Assembly: GCA_023268155.1 (NCBI GenBank)
Contig: JALNKM010000007.1
Span: 1-64,000, forward strand
Source of the DNA: Candidatus Geocrenenecus huangii
Lineage (GTDB): Archaea; Thermoproteota; Nitrososphaeria_A; Caldarchaeales; Wolframiiraptoraceae
DNA: 64,000 bases
Direction of reading: 5' to 3'
Shown: in pieces, positions 8,725 to 17,354 of the stretch
Numbering within the stretch: the stretch's first letter is position 1
How the letters are laid out: the number at the start of each line of letters is the position of its first letter
Translations under genes and position numbers: made by a program
The notes under the pieces: model-generated
Database searches by the model: none
What the model saw: the letters and a program-made list of their open reading frames with translations, nothing else
What the model was told of the DNA's origin: nothing

Positions 8725-9707
8725 CCTGGAACACCCACCATTACTATATGAGGTGCTTCACGGATGGGTGGAGGCTTAGCAGGTATTCTTAATACTACAG
8801 GTCTCTTAGGGGTTCCTGGAACTGTTCCTTCAAGTATTACTGCCTCTGTCCTAACTATTCCATAATGGGGGAATCCCCCCTTCGGAGTATATTCTTGCCC
8901 ATTCTCGGTTATTGTGAGTATTCTTTTGTTGAACTCAGTTCTACGATGATATCCGAGTTGACCAGCTCTTGGAACAGTATATGTTACGTAGGCGGGGCTT
9001 CTACCACCTATCGCTCCAACCTCTCTTCTAGTTTTCCTCTTCTTCCTAGGCATAATCTTTACTTTGTATCTACCTACTACTCCTTCGAATCCTTTCCCTC
9101 TAGTGACAGCTATAACGTCTATGTATTCCCCATTATTGAAGACCTCGGAGATCTTTACTTCTTTACCTAGTTTGCTTATAGCGTATTCAAGTGCTTTGTC
9201 TATTGGTCCACCCACCTTTATCTCTATGAGGTCTGGCTTCTTCTTAGGTAAGCCGGCCAGCTTGGGTCTAGCTAGACCAATTATTCTAACTTCCTTCAGT
9301 TTGCCAATGCTGTTCTTCAGTTTCTCCAGTTTCTCTTTTTCATTCGGTCTCCATGTAGGTATCTTCCTCTTAATTTCTTCAGGTAGACTGCTTGCCCAGA
9401 CTCTCATGTATTCTTTTAACGTGCCGTTTTCCTCTATGTATCCAACTATTCCTGCAACGATTATTGGGGGCGTAGCTATCAAGGTGCCTACCTTCGCTAT
9501 TTCAAGGCCTAGAGTCGGAGAACCTGGTGTATTATCAATGTAGTAAATGGTTGTATGTCCAGCTTTATATCCTACATATCCCAGGAGCTTGGGCTCCCCC
9601 TCATATGGAGGCCAATACTTTATTCTAGGAATGATGCGGCTAGCTCTACCTCTTGGAAGATAAGCTAGTGAGCCTCTCCTAGGAGCAGATTGCTTTCTAT
9701 GTCCCAT
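8721..9707 (-). CDS. rpl3: Ribosomal protein uL3
   Basis: 328-residue archaeal uL3, binding 23S rRNA near the peptidyl-transferase centre. The N-terminus MGHRKQSAPRRGSLAYLPRG, the central VTRGKGFEGVVGRYKVK and the following HRRTEFNKRI are family hallmarks. First gene of the unit. An AT-rich TATA-like stretch at about 9739-9752 on the same strand is the likely promoter. Confidence 0.97.
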   Translation of the reverse strand: MGHRKQSAPRRGSLAYLPRGRASRIIPRIKYWPPYEGEPKLLGYVGYKAGHTTIYYIDNTPGSPTLGLEIAKVGTLIATPPIIVAGIVGYIEENGTLKEYMRVWASSLPEEIKRKIPTWRPNEKEKLEKLKNSIGKLKEVRIIGLARPKLAGLPKKKPDLIEIKVGGPIDKALEYAISKLGKEVKISEVFNNGEYIDVIAVTRGKGFEGVVGRYKVKIMPRKKRKTRREVGAIGGRSPAYVTYTVPRAGQLGYHRRTEFNKRILTITENGQEYTPKGGFPHYGIVRTEAVILEGTVPGTPKRPVVLRIPAKPPPIREAPHIVMVGVPG

Positions 9708-9868
9708 AAACCTTCTTCTAAGCCATCCATCTAAACTCCTACGATAAAAATATTTTCTTTCTCGTATATGCGGGCTCCAACAATTTTTCTAAGTGTAGAA
9801 TGATCTTTAAAGATCATTATTCTCTCTATCTCTTCTTTAAAGTTTCTAGAAATATTGATTGAGTATTT

Positions 9869-10528
9869 CTAGTAAACGGCATGAGCCTTGCCTCGTAATG
9901 TTTCCAGATATTTAATTGCTCGACATGATAAGTCTGAGATTCTTACTTCTTTAAAGTATCCGGAATCATAGATTTTCGCTAGAGTCGTATCGGAGAGCAT
10001 GGTATTGAGTTTCGGGATGGCCTCGGAAACTCCTAGTTCCTGTATAGTTTTGATAGTGTATGCCCTAGTAGATGGATCAGGATCATCCAGTAGGTGGAGT
10101 AGCTTATCCTTTAGGTTTATTCTCGCCTTCAGGATCTTCCTACCTATCCTCCCTAAGGCATAGACAACGTATCTGGTTTCTAGTTCATCGTTCTCTATGA
10201 GTGAAGCGGTGGGGTTGATGAAATCGTTAAAAGACTCTTCAAGAAGTCTACCGATCTCTCCTACAACTATAGGTGCACCTCTACAGTATCCACCGTTTTC
10301 CTCATTCATGTACCAGAACATTCTTCTAACAATTTCTTTAGCGGTCTCTGGGTCTTCTCTATGGATTAGGTGGCAGAGGTATCCGATCGCCTCAGCTGCT
10401 CTAAACATGTAGACTTCATCTTTGTAAAGATAGGATATTAGAATCGATAATGTCTTCTTGATACTGCCTATCTCTGCAAGTCTACTACACTCTCTTTTCT
10501 CTAATATCTCAAATATTTCTCTCTTCAT
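9869..10528 (-). CDS. HEAT-repeat protein
   Basis: 219 residues of alpha-helical repeats (for example YVVYALGRIGRKILKAR and LLHLLDDPDPSTRAYTIKTI), the HEAT/PBS-lyase-like pattern used for protein binding. No catalytic motif seen. It begins one base after the stop of the Lrp-type regulator, so the two are probably one operon. Function unknown; a scaffold or adaptor role is inferred from the fold only. Confidence 0.75.
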   Translation of the reverse strand: MKREIFEILEKRECSRLAEIGSIKKTLSILISYLYKDEVYMFRAAEAIGYLCHLIHREDPETAKEIVRRMFWYMNEENGGYCRGAPIVVGEIGRLLEESFNDFINPTASLIENDELETRYVVYALGRIGRKILKARINLKDKLLHLLDDPDPSTRAYTIKTIQELGVSEAIPKLNTMLSDTTLAKIYDSGYFKEVRISDLSCRAIKYLETLRGKAHAVY

Positions 10529-10529
10529 T

Positions 10530-11018
10530 TTATTCTTCTTTTATCGATCTTTCTAGAAGCTGGATAGGTCTCCATTCTTCCTTTATAGTGTCTAGGACGA
10601 TGTACGTGATCGTTCTCTCGACGTACTCATTTGCAAGCAGCGTTTTAATAAATGTGCTTAGTTCCTCCCTATTTCTGAATCTTGCTAGGATAATGGAGTC
10701 TGATTCCCCTGTTACATCGTAGACTCCATATACGTTTGGATAGGAGGCGATCGCTCTCTGGACTTCGAGCAGTTTCCCATGTTTTATCCTAACATGGACC
10801 ACCGCTGAGAATGTGTAACCGATCTTAGTTGGGTCGACTAGAGCCGTGTATCCTTTTATGATGCCATTCTTCTCTAATGCTTCTACACGGGAGACAATAG
10901 TTGAAACTGATACTCCTAGTTTTTCAGCAATTTTTCTAAAACTTGCTCTACCATCTCTTAGAAGTTCCGCGAGTATCTTGTAATCAAGGTCATCTAATAC
11001 TATAGGTCCTTGGGCCAT
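10530..11018 (-). CDS. Lrp/AsnC-family transcriptional regulator
   Basis: 162 residues: N-terminal winged helix-turn-helix (LDDLDYKILAELLRDGRASF, IAEKLGVSVSTIVSRVEAL) followed by the RAM/AsnC effector and oligomerisation domain (YTFSAVVHVRIKHGKL, GVYDVTGESDSIILARF). Such proteins form dimers to octamers and regulate amino-acid metabolism. Which ligand or genes it senses cannot be told; the HEAT gene is co-transcribed. Confidence 0.93.
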   Translation of the reverse strand: MAQGPIVLDDLDYKILAELLRDGRASFRKIAEKLGVSVSTIVSRVEALEKNGIIKGYTALVDPTKIGYTFSAVVHVRIKHGKLLEVQRAIASYPNVYGVYDVTGESDSIILARFRNREELSTFIKTLLANEYVERTITYIVLDTIKEEWRPIQLLERSIKEE

Positions 11019-11181
11019 GACCTAATAACTCTCCAATATAAGTTAGCTTCTTCGATTAATATGTCTTATTGATGCTTACATGGATAGTGGTGAGGTCTCT
11101 CCTTACGGTATTGGATGTTAATCTCTACATGTCGTATATTTGGGGTAAATGTTTTTATTCTTATTTTTACGAGTCTAATAC

Positions 11182-11664
11182 ATGGTTGTTAAGATCTCCG
11201 AAATAACAGAAGAGATTGTAGACCTGTTGTCTAAGGATAACGTAGTTGGGCTCGCCACACACAGGCATCTCCCACATGAGAAAGCTATCTATATGAGGCA
11301 TGGAGTATGCGGTTTCTCGATAGACGTTATGCTTGAAGAAGGTGGCGTGAAGACTCTCTACTCAATACTTGTTAACGCTGAAGCCAAACCTAAGAAGAAG
11401 ATAGTAGATAACTGGATAAAATATGGTGGAAGAGTAACATACTACCTGACTGTAAAGAGTGAGAAGGGGTTGAAGACAAAGAAGAAGATCTCGACCTACC
11501 GTGATGGAGAGCACCTCTTCAGGCAGGTAGAAGAAGTTAGACAAGCATTTTATAGAAAGTATAAAGAATTGAAGATGAAGCAGGAGGTTGCACCGGTCAA
11601 GCTTGAAGAAGAAATATTCCACATGGTTGGGATAGAAGAGAGAGATTTATTTCTAGGAGTATAG
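11182..11664 (+). CDS. Conserved-looking protein of unknown function
   Basis: 160 residues, soluble, lysine-rich; not recognised. The N-terminal half has THRHLPHEKAIYMRHG and the C-terminal third is a predicted helix (HLFRQVEEVRQAFYRKYKEL). A TATA-like GTTTTTATTC at about 11151-11160 lies 25-30 bases ahead of the ATG. The gene ends 27 bases before the asparagine-synthase-like gene, suggesting co-transcription. Confidence 0.6.
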   Translation: MVVKISEITEEIVDLLSKDNVVGLATHRHLPHEKAIYMRHGVCGFSIDVMLEEGGVKTLYSILVNAEAKPKKKIVDNWIKYGGRVTYYLTVKSEKGLKTKKKISTYRDGEHLFRQVEEVRQAFYRKYKELKMKQEVAPVKLEEEIFHMVGIEERDLFLGV

Positions 11665-11691
11665 ATAATAATACGTTCAGGAAGTAGTAGA

Positions 11692-12978
11692 ATGCTAGGT
11701 AATCCAACAATATTCAGTTTAGCTATTGTAGAGAAAGAAAAAGAAAGATACTATAGAGAAGACGTAAGCAAAAGGCTGGAGATCTTTAATTCATCTAGAC
11801 TCAGAGAAATATATCTTGAACTCGGCGATGGCTTATCAATACTACTCTACTTCTCTCAGCCTTCTATCTACTATGAACAGAATAGGGGCATAATGTACAT
11901 TGAATGTTATCCAGATGATTTAATGAAAGAGTTTGAGAAGATAAGTCTAGATAGTTCGATGAGAGAGTTGGAAGAAGTTCTCGTAGGTATTGATGGATTC
12001 TTCACAGGATTCATAGTAGATAAATCGAGGATCATTTTCTTCAGAGACCATGTAGGAGCAATACCATGCAATTATCGAATCAGCGATGGATCCTTCATGG
12101 CGGCATCATTTAAGAAGATCATGAATGGTGGAGTTGGTCTTCCACCTGGAAGAATATTGGTTTGGGATAAAGGATCTCTAAAGATTCATAGATGGTTTCG
12201 ATGGAAACAACTAGATGGGGATCGTGTCCAAGAACTGAAGAATAGGTTGGTCGATGTTTTCTCTAGATATCTTCCTGAATATTTCAGTCTAAGTTTTTCA
12301 GGCGGTATAGATAGTACTATAATAGCTTTTGTTGGCTCTCTGCTTAATAGGAGCTTTGAATGCGTTACCGTTGGAACAGAAAACTCTATTGATTTCCAAT
12401 GGGCTGAAGAGGCTGCATCAATCCTGGGGCTGAGACTTAGAAAGGTCAAGGTATCTATGGATCTTGTAAAGAATGTTGTAGAAGTTGTTTCTAGGTATCT
12501 TGTGAATCCTACTTCCATGGATAAGTGTATTGCCTCGGTTTATTACTTAGTGGCCACAAACAGTATAGATGATTTTATTGTCTCAGGTCAGGGCGCAGAT
12601 GAATTATTCGGTGGATATTACAAATACATCAAGCTTAGGAGAGAGAAGAATCTAAAGTATGTTCATGGAGTTATGATGAGTGATCTACTTAGATTGCATG
12701 AAACAAATATTGAAAGAGACTACCTGATAGTGACGGTTGCGGGTAGGAGGCTTATCCAACCATTTTTGGCCAAACAGATCTTCGAGATAGCTCTATCTAC
12801 ACCCGTAGAATTGAAGATTGACTTAGAAGATGATGTGAGGAAGATCATGTTAAGAAAAGTCGGCGAGATGTTAGGCATCCCTAAAGAATTAATCATGAAG
12901 CCTAAAAAAGCACTACAGTATAGTTCAGGAATTCAAAAACTTGTGTCGAGCATGATTAAAAAGCCGTCATATATTTGA
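11692..12978 (+). CDS. Asparagine-synthase-like amidotransferase without N-terminal Cys
   Basis: C-terminal ATP-pyrophosphatase domain with the PP-loop SGGIDS at 203-208 and GQGADELFGGY at 299-309, as in AsnB. The N-terminal half keeps class II glutaminase features (FFRDHVGAIP at about 117-126, LPPGRILVW at 150-158) but starts MLGN instead of MCG, so the glutaminase nucleophile is missing. It may use ammonia or another amine, or make something other than asparagine. Length of 428 residues is shorter than bacterial AsnB (over 500). Confidence 0.8.
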   Translation: MLGNPTIFSLAIVEKEKERYYREDVSKRLEIFNSSRLREIYLELGDGLSILLYFSQPSIYYEQNRGIMYIECYPDDLMKEFEKISLDSSMRELEEVLVGIDGFFTGFIVDKSRIIFFRDHVGAIPCNYRISDGSFMAASFKKIMNGGVGLPPGRILVWDKGSLKIHRWFRWKQLDGDRVQELKNRLVDVFSRYLPEYFSLSFSGGIDSTIIAFVGSLLNRSFECVTVGTENSIDFQWAEEAASILGLRLRKVKVSMDLVKNVVEVVSRYLVNPTSMDKCIASVYYLVATNSIDDFIVSGQGADELFGGYYKYIKLRREKNLKYVHGVMMSDLLRLHETNIERDYLIVTVAGRRLIQPFLAKQIFEIALSTPVELKIDLEDDVRKIMLRKVGEMLGIPKELIMKPKKALQYSSGIQKLVSSMIKKPSYI

Positions 12979-13414
12979 GCAGGAAATATTTTGTCAGCAT
13001 ACCGATAAAAGTTAAGTGATGAAGAGATGCGATTAATGTAGAATTGGCAAGGAAAGAGCAAATATTGTTGATAGTGTTGCTAACATTGGTTAACAGTAAT
13101 GCCGAAGGAATGTCGAAGGTAATCGCCTCTTTGGATGAAGATGGGAAATCAGTCAGGAACTACATATAAGGTTAACCGCAATAGCCACATCTTCACTGGA
13201 ATAAATTTACGGTATTACCTTAAGCATTGAGAAGAGGATATAGAATCCCAGAAGTCCGACCTCGAATGAAATTCTACTATTAACCTATGTATATAAGGTG
13301 TAAAAGCATCAATATGGTGGAAAACACCAAAAGACCTTATAACCCGGACTAAAACTTTTTTATGCAGCGTTAAGTATTATAAGTCTTGAAATAATGAAAA
13401 ACGAGTGAGATGGA
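12979..13414. other. Intergenic region with promoter of the surface-protein gene
   Basis: About 435 bases with no supportable gene. A 41-codon plus-strand frame starting at a TTG near 13044 and ending at 13169 contains ILLIVLLTL and could be a degraded fragment. AT-rich TATA-like stretches at about 13346-13358 and 13373-13383 lie upstream of the next gene. Confidence 0.4.
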
Positions 13415-15286
13415 TTGTATCGTAGACTAGCAAGTCTCTGCACAGCTTTAATAATCTCCATAATCTTCCTAGCATATATTATCAGCATCGGGTACACGGT
13501 CTCACAATATACAATCGACTCAAACTATATCGTACCCCTAACCGTAAATGGGGTTGAAGTGCAACCACCAGTTAAAGTGTCTGAAGGAGATACAATATGT
13601 GTAAAAGAAACCATAGTGTATCTACTCCAGAACAAGAGGTTGATATTTAGGGGATGGAATGACGGGGTTAGAGACCAATGCAGAGTAGTGAAAGGAAATC
13701 ATACAGCGCTATACGATCTAGAAGTCCTATTACAAATATATGCGGAGCCAAAAGCACTGAGAAAGAGTGAATGGGTGAAAGCAGGCACACTTGTTAAATT
13801 AGACTACCCGGAGATCTATCATGAAGATAGGTCGGTAAGATATGTATTCGAGATGTGGAGTGGTGGCGAGACCCCGTTCCAGCCAAATAACGTGATCTTC
13901 GTATCCGAGCCGGCTCGTCTAGAAGCAAGATACGTTAAAGAATATTTTGTTGAGGCTGTAGGTCTAGTAAAGATAAATGGTACAGGATGGTACAGGGATG
14001 GAGAAGTAGCTATCATAGCCACAAAGCCTGTGATCTACTTATCAGATGAGGAGAGATTAGTCTTCACTGGATGGGAGTCTATAGGAGCTGTGCCAGTAAT
14101 CATAAGCAATCCGCAGAACTCTATAATAGTAATAAACGTTAAAGGACCATACATTTTAAGAGCAAACTATGAAAGACAGTATCGAGTAGAGGTAACGAGT
14201 CCTAAAGGCGTATTATTTAAAGGATGGGTTAAGGATGGTGAAACAATCAGGATACAGGCAGACCCAATAATACAGTTGCTGGAAGATACGCGGCTGAGAT
14301 TTGTTGAATGGAGTTTAACCGATCTACCGAAGGTACCGGATGTGACTCTTCAAGTCCATAAACCATACAATTTTACAGCAATATATGTCAGACAATACTA
14401 TCTATCAGTTGATTCCCAGTATGGTGCAGCAGGTGAAGGATGGTATGATGAAGGAACATTTGCGGTTGTCAGAGCAAATCCTCAGCCTCCATCCAATGTC
14501 ATGATAAATAGAAAACTTGTTGGATACTCTGGAGATTGCGGATACGATTGCCAGCACGATAACGGTGTAGCAATGGTTAAGGTCGACTCGCCAAAGAGTA
14601 TTAGAGCTATTTATACAACCGAGCCGAACCTACTAACAATAGGGATAATTACGGGTATAGGTGGAGCTCTAGTAGCAGTATACGCCCTAACAGGTAAGAA
14701 GAAGCCTGAAGAAGCTAAGTTAAAACTAGAGGAAGCCTTGGAGAGGGAGACGAAGAAGGAAATGGTGTATAGTGCAGATCCATCCAGAGCATTATTTAGG
14801 TGTACTGAATGTGGAGCAATGGTGAAAGGTAGGGAGAAAGCACTCAAACATGTTAGAAAACATAGCTACAAGCATCCTGTAATGGAGTATGTAGCATTAG
14901 AAGAGATCGCTGAACCCTTGGATGAGAGGACGGCGCTACTTTGGACGAAGGGGTTGAAGCTTAGAATGACTCCGCCAGACCAGTTGACGGTTAAAGAGCT
15001 TGTCCAGCCTGGAGACATAATAAGATACACTGAGATACCTGGAAGACTAAGAGTAGAATCGGTTGAGAAGCATGAGAGATTCGGCCTACCGGTCTTCACG
15101 ATAGTAGCGACTCCGACAGATGATAGTGGGGTAAAACCGTACAGGAGATACATCAATGACATGGTTGCACAGGATGGAAAAATATACTGTATACTTGAAG
15201 AATGTGACTGTCAGGTATACGTAGAGACTCGTGCACCTAGAAATAGGGAGGTTGAAAGAATAGCTCAAACATCTAGAAAAACATAA
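13415..15286 (+). CDS. Surface protein with four beta-repeats, TM segment and cytoplasmic C2H2 finger
   Basis: 623 residues. A signal or anchor helix is at about 7-28. Four repeats of about 72-79 residues follow, each with a W-x-x-x-G segment (EWVKAGT at 119, GWYRDGE at 191, GWVKDGE at 270, GWYDEGT at 342). Repeats end in an A-x-Y pattern (171-173, 250-252, 322-324, 398-400). A second transmembrane helix is at about 405-427. After it comes a charged linker, a perfect C-x2-C-x12-H-x3-H finger (Cys463, Cys466, His479, His483) and a C-terminal domain of about 130 residues that I do not recognise. Topology is therefore probably outside repeats and inside finger. This combination suggests a surface sensor or a link between envelope and nucleic acid, but that is inference. 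Confidence 0.75.
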   Translation: MYRRLASLCTALIISIIFLAYIISIGYTVSQYTIDSNYIVPLTVNGVEVQPPVKVSEGDTICVKETIVYLLQNKRLIFRGWNDGVRDQCRVVKGNHTALYDLEVLLQIYAEPKALRKSEWVKAGTLVKLDYPEIYHEDRSVRYVFEMWSGGETPFQPNNVIFVSEPARLEARYVKEYFVEAVGLVKINGTGWYRDGEVAIIATKPVIYLSDEERLVFTGWESIGAVPVIISNPQNSIIVINVKGPYILRANYERQYRVEVTSPKGVLFKGWVKDGETIRIQADPIIQLLEDTRLRFVEWSLTDLPKVPDVTLQVHKPYNFTAIYVRQYYLSVDSQYGAAGEGWYDEGTFAVVRANPQPPSNVMINRKLVGYSGDCGYDCQHDNGVAMVKVDSPKSIRAIYTTEPNLLTIGIITGIGGALVAVYALTGKKKPEEAKLKLEEALERETKKEMVYSADPSRALFRCTECGAMVKGREKALKHVRKHSYKHPVMEYVALEEIAEPLDERTALLWTKGLKLRMTPPDQLTVKELVQPGDIIRYTEIPGRLRVESVEKHERFGLPVFTIVATPTDDSGVKPYRRYINDMVAQDGKIYCILEECDCQVYVETRAPRNREVERIAQTSRKT

Positions 15287-15358
15287 ACGACCATCACTTA
15301 GAGTAAGTCTATCATGATTGTAATACAAAATGGAAATATAGTATTTAAGAGCAGATGA

Positions 15359-15910
15359 GTGGGGGAAGATATGGATTACCTACTAGAGATAAATGATGTT
15401 CTTTCAAGATTGAAAGAGGTCAGGAGAACCGGATGGGTAGAGAGAGGAGTTGAGGATCCTGAATCCGTAGCAGATCATTCTTTCAACGTAGTTGCGTTAT
15501 CTATAATATTGGCGGACGCCAGAGGTCTAGACGTAGCAGAGGTTGCTAGAATGGCCATACTGCATGATCTACCAGAAGCAGTAATAGGAGACCTTACGCC
15601 ATCCCAGAAAAGAGAAAAACTAAGTGAACTGGGAAGAATAGAAGATGAAATAATAAAATCGTTGGCAGGATCGATGCCTAGGGAAGTTGGGGATAAATAT
15701 CTTCAAGCATGGAGAAAGCTAGTTGAGGGTAGATCGCCTGAAGCTAAGCTCGTAAGACTGGTTGATAAACTGGAAATGGGTTTACAGGCCACTAGATATA
15801 TCAAGAAGGGAGGGGATAATAAGTTGCTAGAGATATACTATTCTGGAATCGATTCTGTAAAAGAAGATCCCTGTCTATTGGAGATCTTGAAGAAAGCGTT
15901 AGAACGGTGA
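15359..15910 (+). CDS. HD-domain phosphohydrolase (YfbR/5'-nucleotidase-like)
   Basis: 183-residue HD hydrolase. Metal ligands are visible as ADHSFNV (first H), ILHDLPE (HD pair) and a later Asp in LVRLVDKLEMGLQA. The order and length match the YfbR/HDDC2-type deoxynucleoside 5'-monophosphatases, so a nucleotide-pool role is likely. An ATG at 15371 (MDYLLEIND) is a plausible alternative to the GTG at 15359. It is followed 42 bases later by the primase gene. Confidence 0.82.
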   Translation: MGEDMDYLLEINDVLSRLKEVRRTGWVERGVEDPESVADHSFNVVALSIILADARGLDVAEVARMAILHDLPEAVIGDLTPSQKREKLSELGRIEDEIIKSLAGSMPREVGDKYLQAWRKLVEGRSPEAKLVRLVDKLEMGLQATRYIKKGGDNKLLEIYYSGIDSVKEDPCLLEILKKALER

Positions 15911-15952
15911 AGATATATACCTCCGGAGATATAATCGTTGTAGAAGATAAGG

Positions 15953-17020
15953 ATGGCGTTAGCCGATAAACTTTCAACGAGAGCAAAGTATCCATTTCTC
16001 CCAGAAGCTAAGGAAGCATTTCTAGCATTAGGATTCAATCTAGACTCTTTTAGAGACGCGTCTACAAAACCGATAGTGGAGAGAGCGGCAAAGAGAATAA
16101 TCAATGCGCTGCATTGGGGGGAGAATGTAAACCCGATGGATGTAACGGAAGATGATGTAACAGAACTAGTATCTTTCCCTTTAGCAATAATCCTGGCAGC
16201 AAAAACAGGCGATAAATATCTTCAAAGAAGATTTGCATTAGCGGAAGCATCCTTAGCGTATAAGAGGATGAGCAATGAAGACTCAGAACTTATTTTGAGG
16301 ATCGCTAGAGAAGCTTTTAAGATAAATGTGGAGTATGATGACACCTATCCACCCTACCGGTACACGGTAGGCTTAGTAGATTACTTGAAATCTGCTTCTA
16401 AATTTAACGACCCAGTATGGAAGCTAGTAAATAGAGTAGTAGCTAGAGGTAGAGTCTACATAGAGTCTCGTGAATTGATACGTCTCCTTAGAGATAGGAT
16501 AGAAAAATACATTCTGGAGAACATCGAGAAAGCTGAGATAGAAGTCGGTAAACTTCCAGAAAATCTTGAAGAAGTTGTGAAAAACATTAGAAATCAGATC
16601 CCTGAAAGAAAGTTTGAAGATTTAACGTTAAAAGAGGGGTCGAGTCCGGAAGCATGGCCTCCATGCATGAAGGCGATATACGGTAAACTTACTTCGGGTG
16701 AAAGCGTAAGCCACTTCGCTAACTTCATGATGGCAGCTTTCCTCGTCAACATAGGATTACCGGTAGAGGAGATCATATCCATATACTCTAGGAGAAGCGA
16801 CTTTAATGAGAGAATAGCTAGGTACCAGGTAGAACACATAGCGGGACTGAGGGGGAGTAGGACCAAATACATTACGCCAAGCTGCAGCAAGATAAGGACC
16901 AATGGATTATGTATAGAGAATGGGAGATTATGTGGAAACATTAAGAACCCCATGACATACTACAAGAAGAAGTTGAGGGAGTTGAAGAGGATTGATAAAG
17001 ATAAGGCTCAGGAAAAATGA
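15953..17020 (+). CDS. priL: DNA primase large subunit PriL
   Basis: 355-residue regulatory subunit of the archaeal/eukaryotic primase. It carries the [4Fe-4S] cluster domain: Cys238 (PPCMKAIYG), Cys311 (PSCSKIRTNG), Cys320 and Cys327 (CGNIKNP), with YQVEHIAG upstream of the second ligand. It helps the catalytic subunit PriS start RNA primers; PriS is not in the window. It overlaps the start of the next small gene, suggesting coupling. Confidence 0.95.
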   Translation: MALADKLSTRAKYPFLPEAKEAFLALGFNLDSFRDASTKPIVERAAKRIINALHWGENVNPMDVTEDDVTELVSFPLAIILAAKTGDKYLQRRFALAEASLAYKRMSNEDSELILRIAREAFKINVEYDDTYPPYRYTVGLVDYLKSASKFNDPVWKLVNRVVARGRVYIESRELIRLLRDRIEKYILENIEKAEIEVGKLPENLEEVVKNIRNQIPERKFEDLTLKEGSSPEAWPPCMKAIYGKLTSGESVSHFANFMMAAFLVNIGLPVEEIISIYSRRSDFNERIARYQVEHIAGLRGSRTKYITPSCSKIRTNGLCIENGRLCGNIKNPMTYYKKKLRELKRIDKDKAQEK

Positions 17021-17354
17021 GAATACAATCAATCTAGCGGCCAGCATGGCTGAAGAATTAGTACCCCTCGAGATAGTCCCAATCATAAAAAACAACGAGA
17101 TCGTATTAGATGATTCATCGTCAAGCAGGCCTCTCAGTGTGGAAGAAGCATTGCAGTATGTAAGAAGAAGTTTAGAAAGATTAAAGACAAAATATAGATA
17201 CATCTATGTTAAGAGAGAAACAATATGCGTGGAAGATTTAGAAGGAGAGGAGAAGAAGTATGAGCCTCCCTTACTATTCTGCCCGTTCTGCGGGTATGTA
17301 ACACAGTATGAAGAAATATACTGGATACATGTGAAGAGCCACGGAGTAATCTAG
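16992..17354 (+). CDS. Small C2H2 zinc-finger protein after PriL
   Basis: 120 residues, mostly charged, ending in a single C-x2-C-x12-H-x3-H finger (CPFCGYV to HVKSH) four residues from the C-terminus. The listed TTG start overlaps priL by 29 bases; an ATG at 17046 (MAEELVPLEIV) is an equally good start. No wider family recognised. Position suggests co-expression with primase; nucleic-acid binding is inferred from the finger only. The finger spacing equals that of the surface protein at 13415-15286. Confidence 0.65.
   Translation: MIKIRLRKNENTINLAASMAEELVPLEIVPIIKNNEIVLDDSSSSRPLSVEEALQYVRRSLERLKTKYRYIYVKRETICVEDLEGEEKKYEPPLLFCPFCGYVTQYEEIYWIHVKSHGVI

Noticed and set aside
7967-9543. Long plus-strand frames opposite uL4 and uL3
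   Set aside because: Shadows of the ribosomal genes, rich in Ser/Leu/Phe and without start signals.
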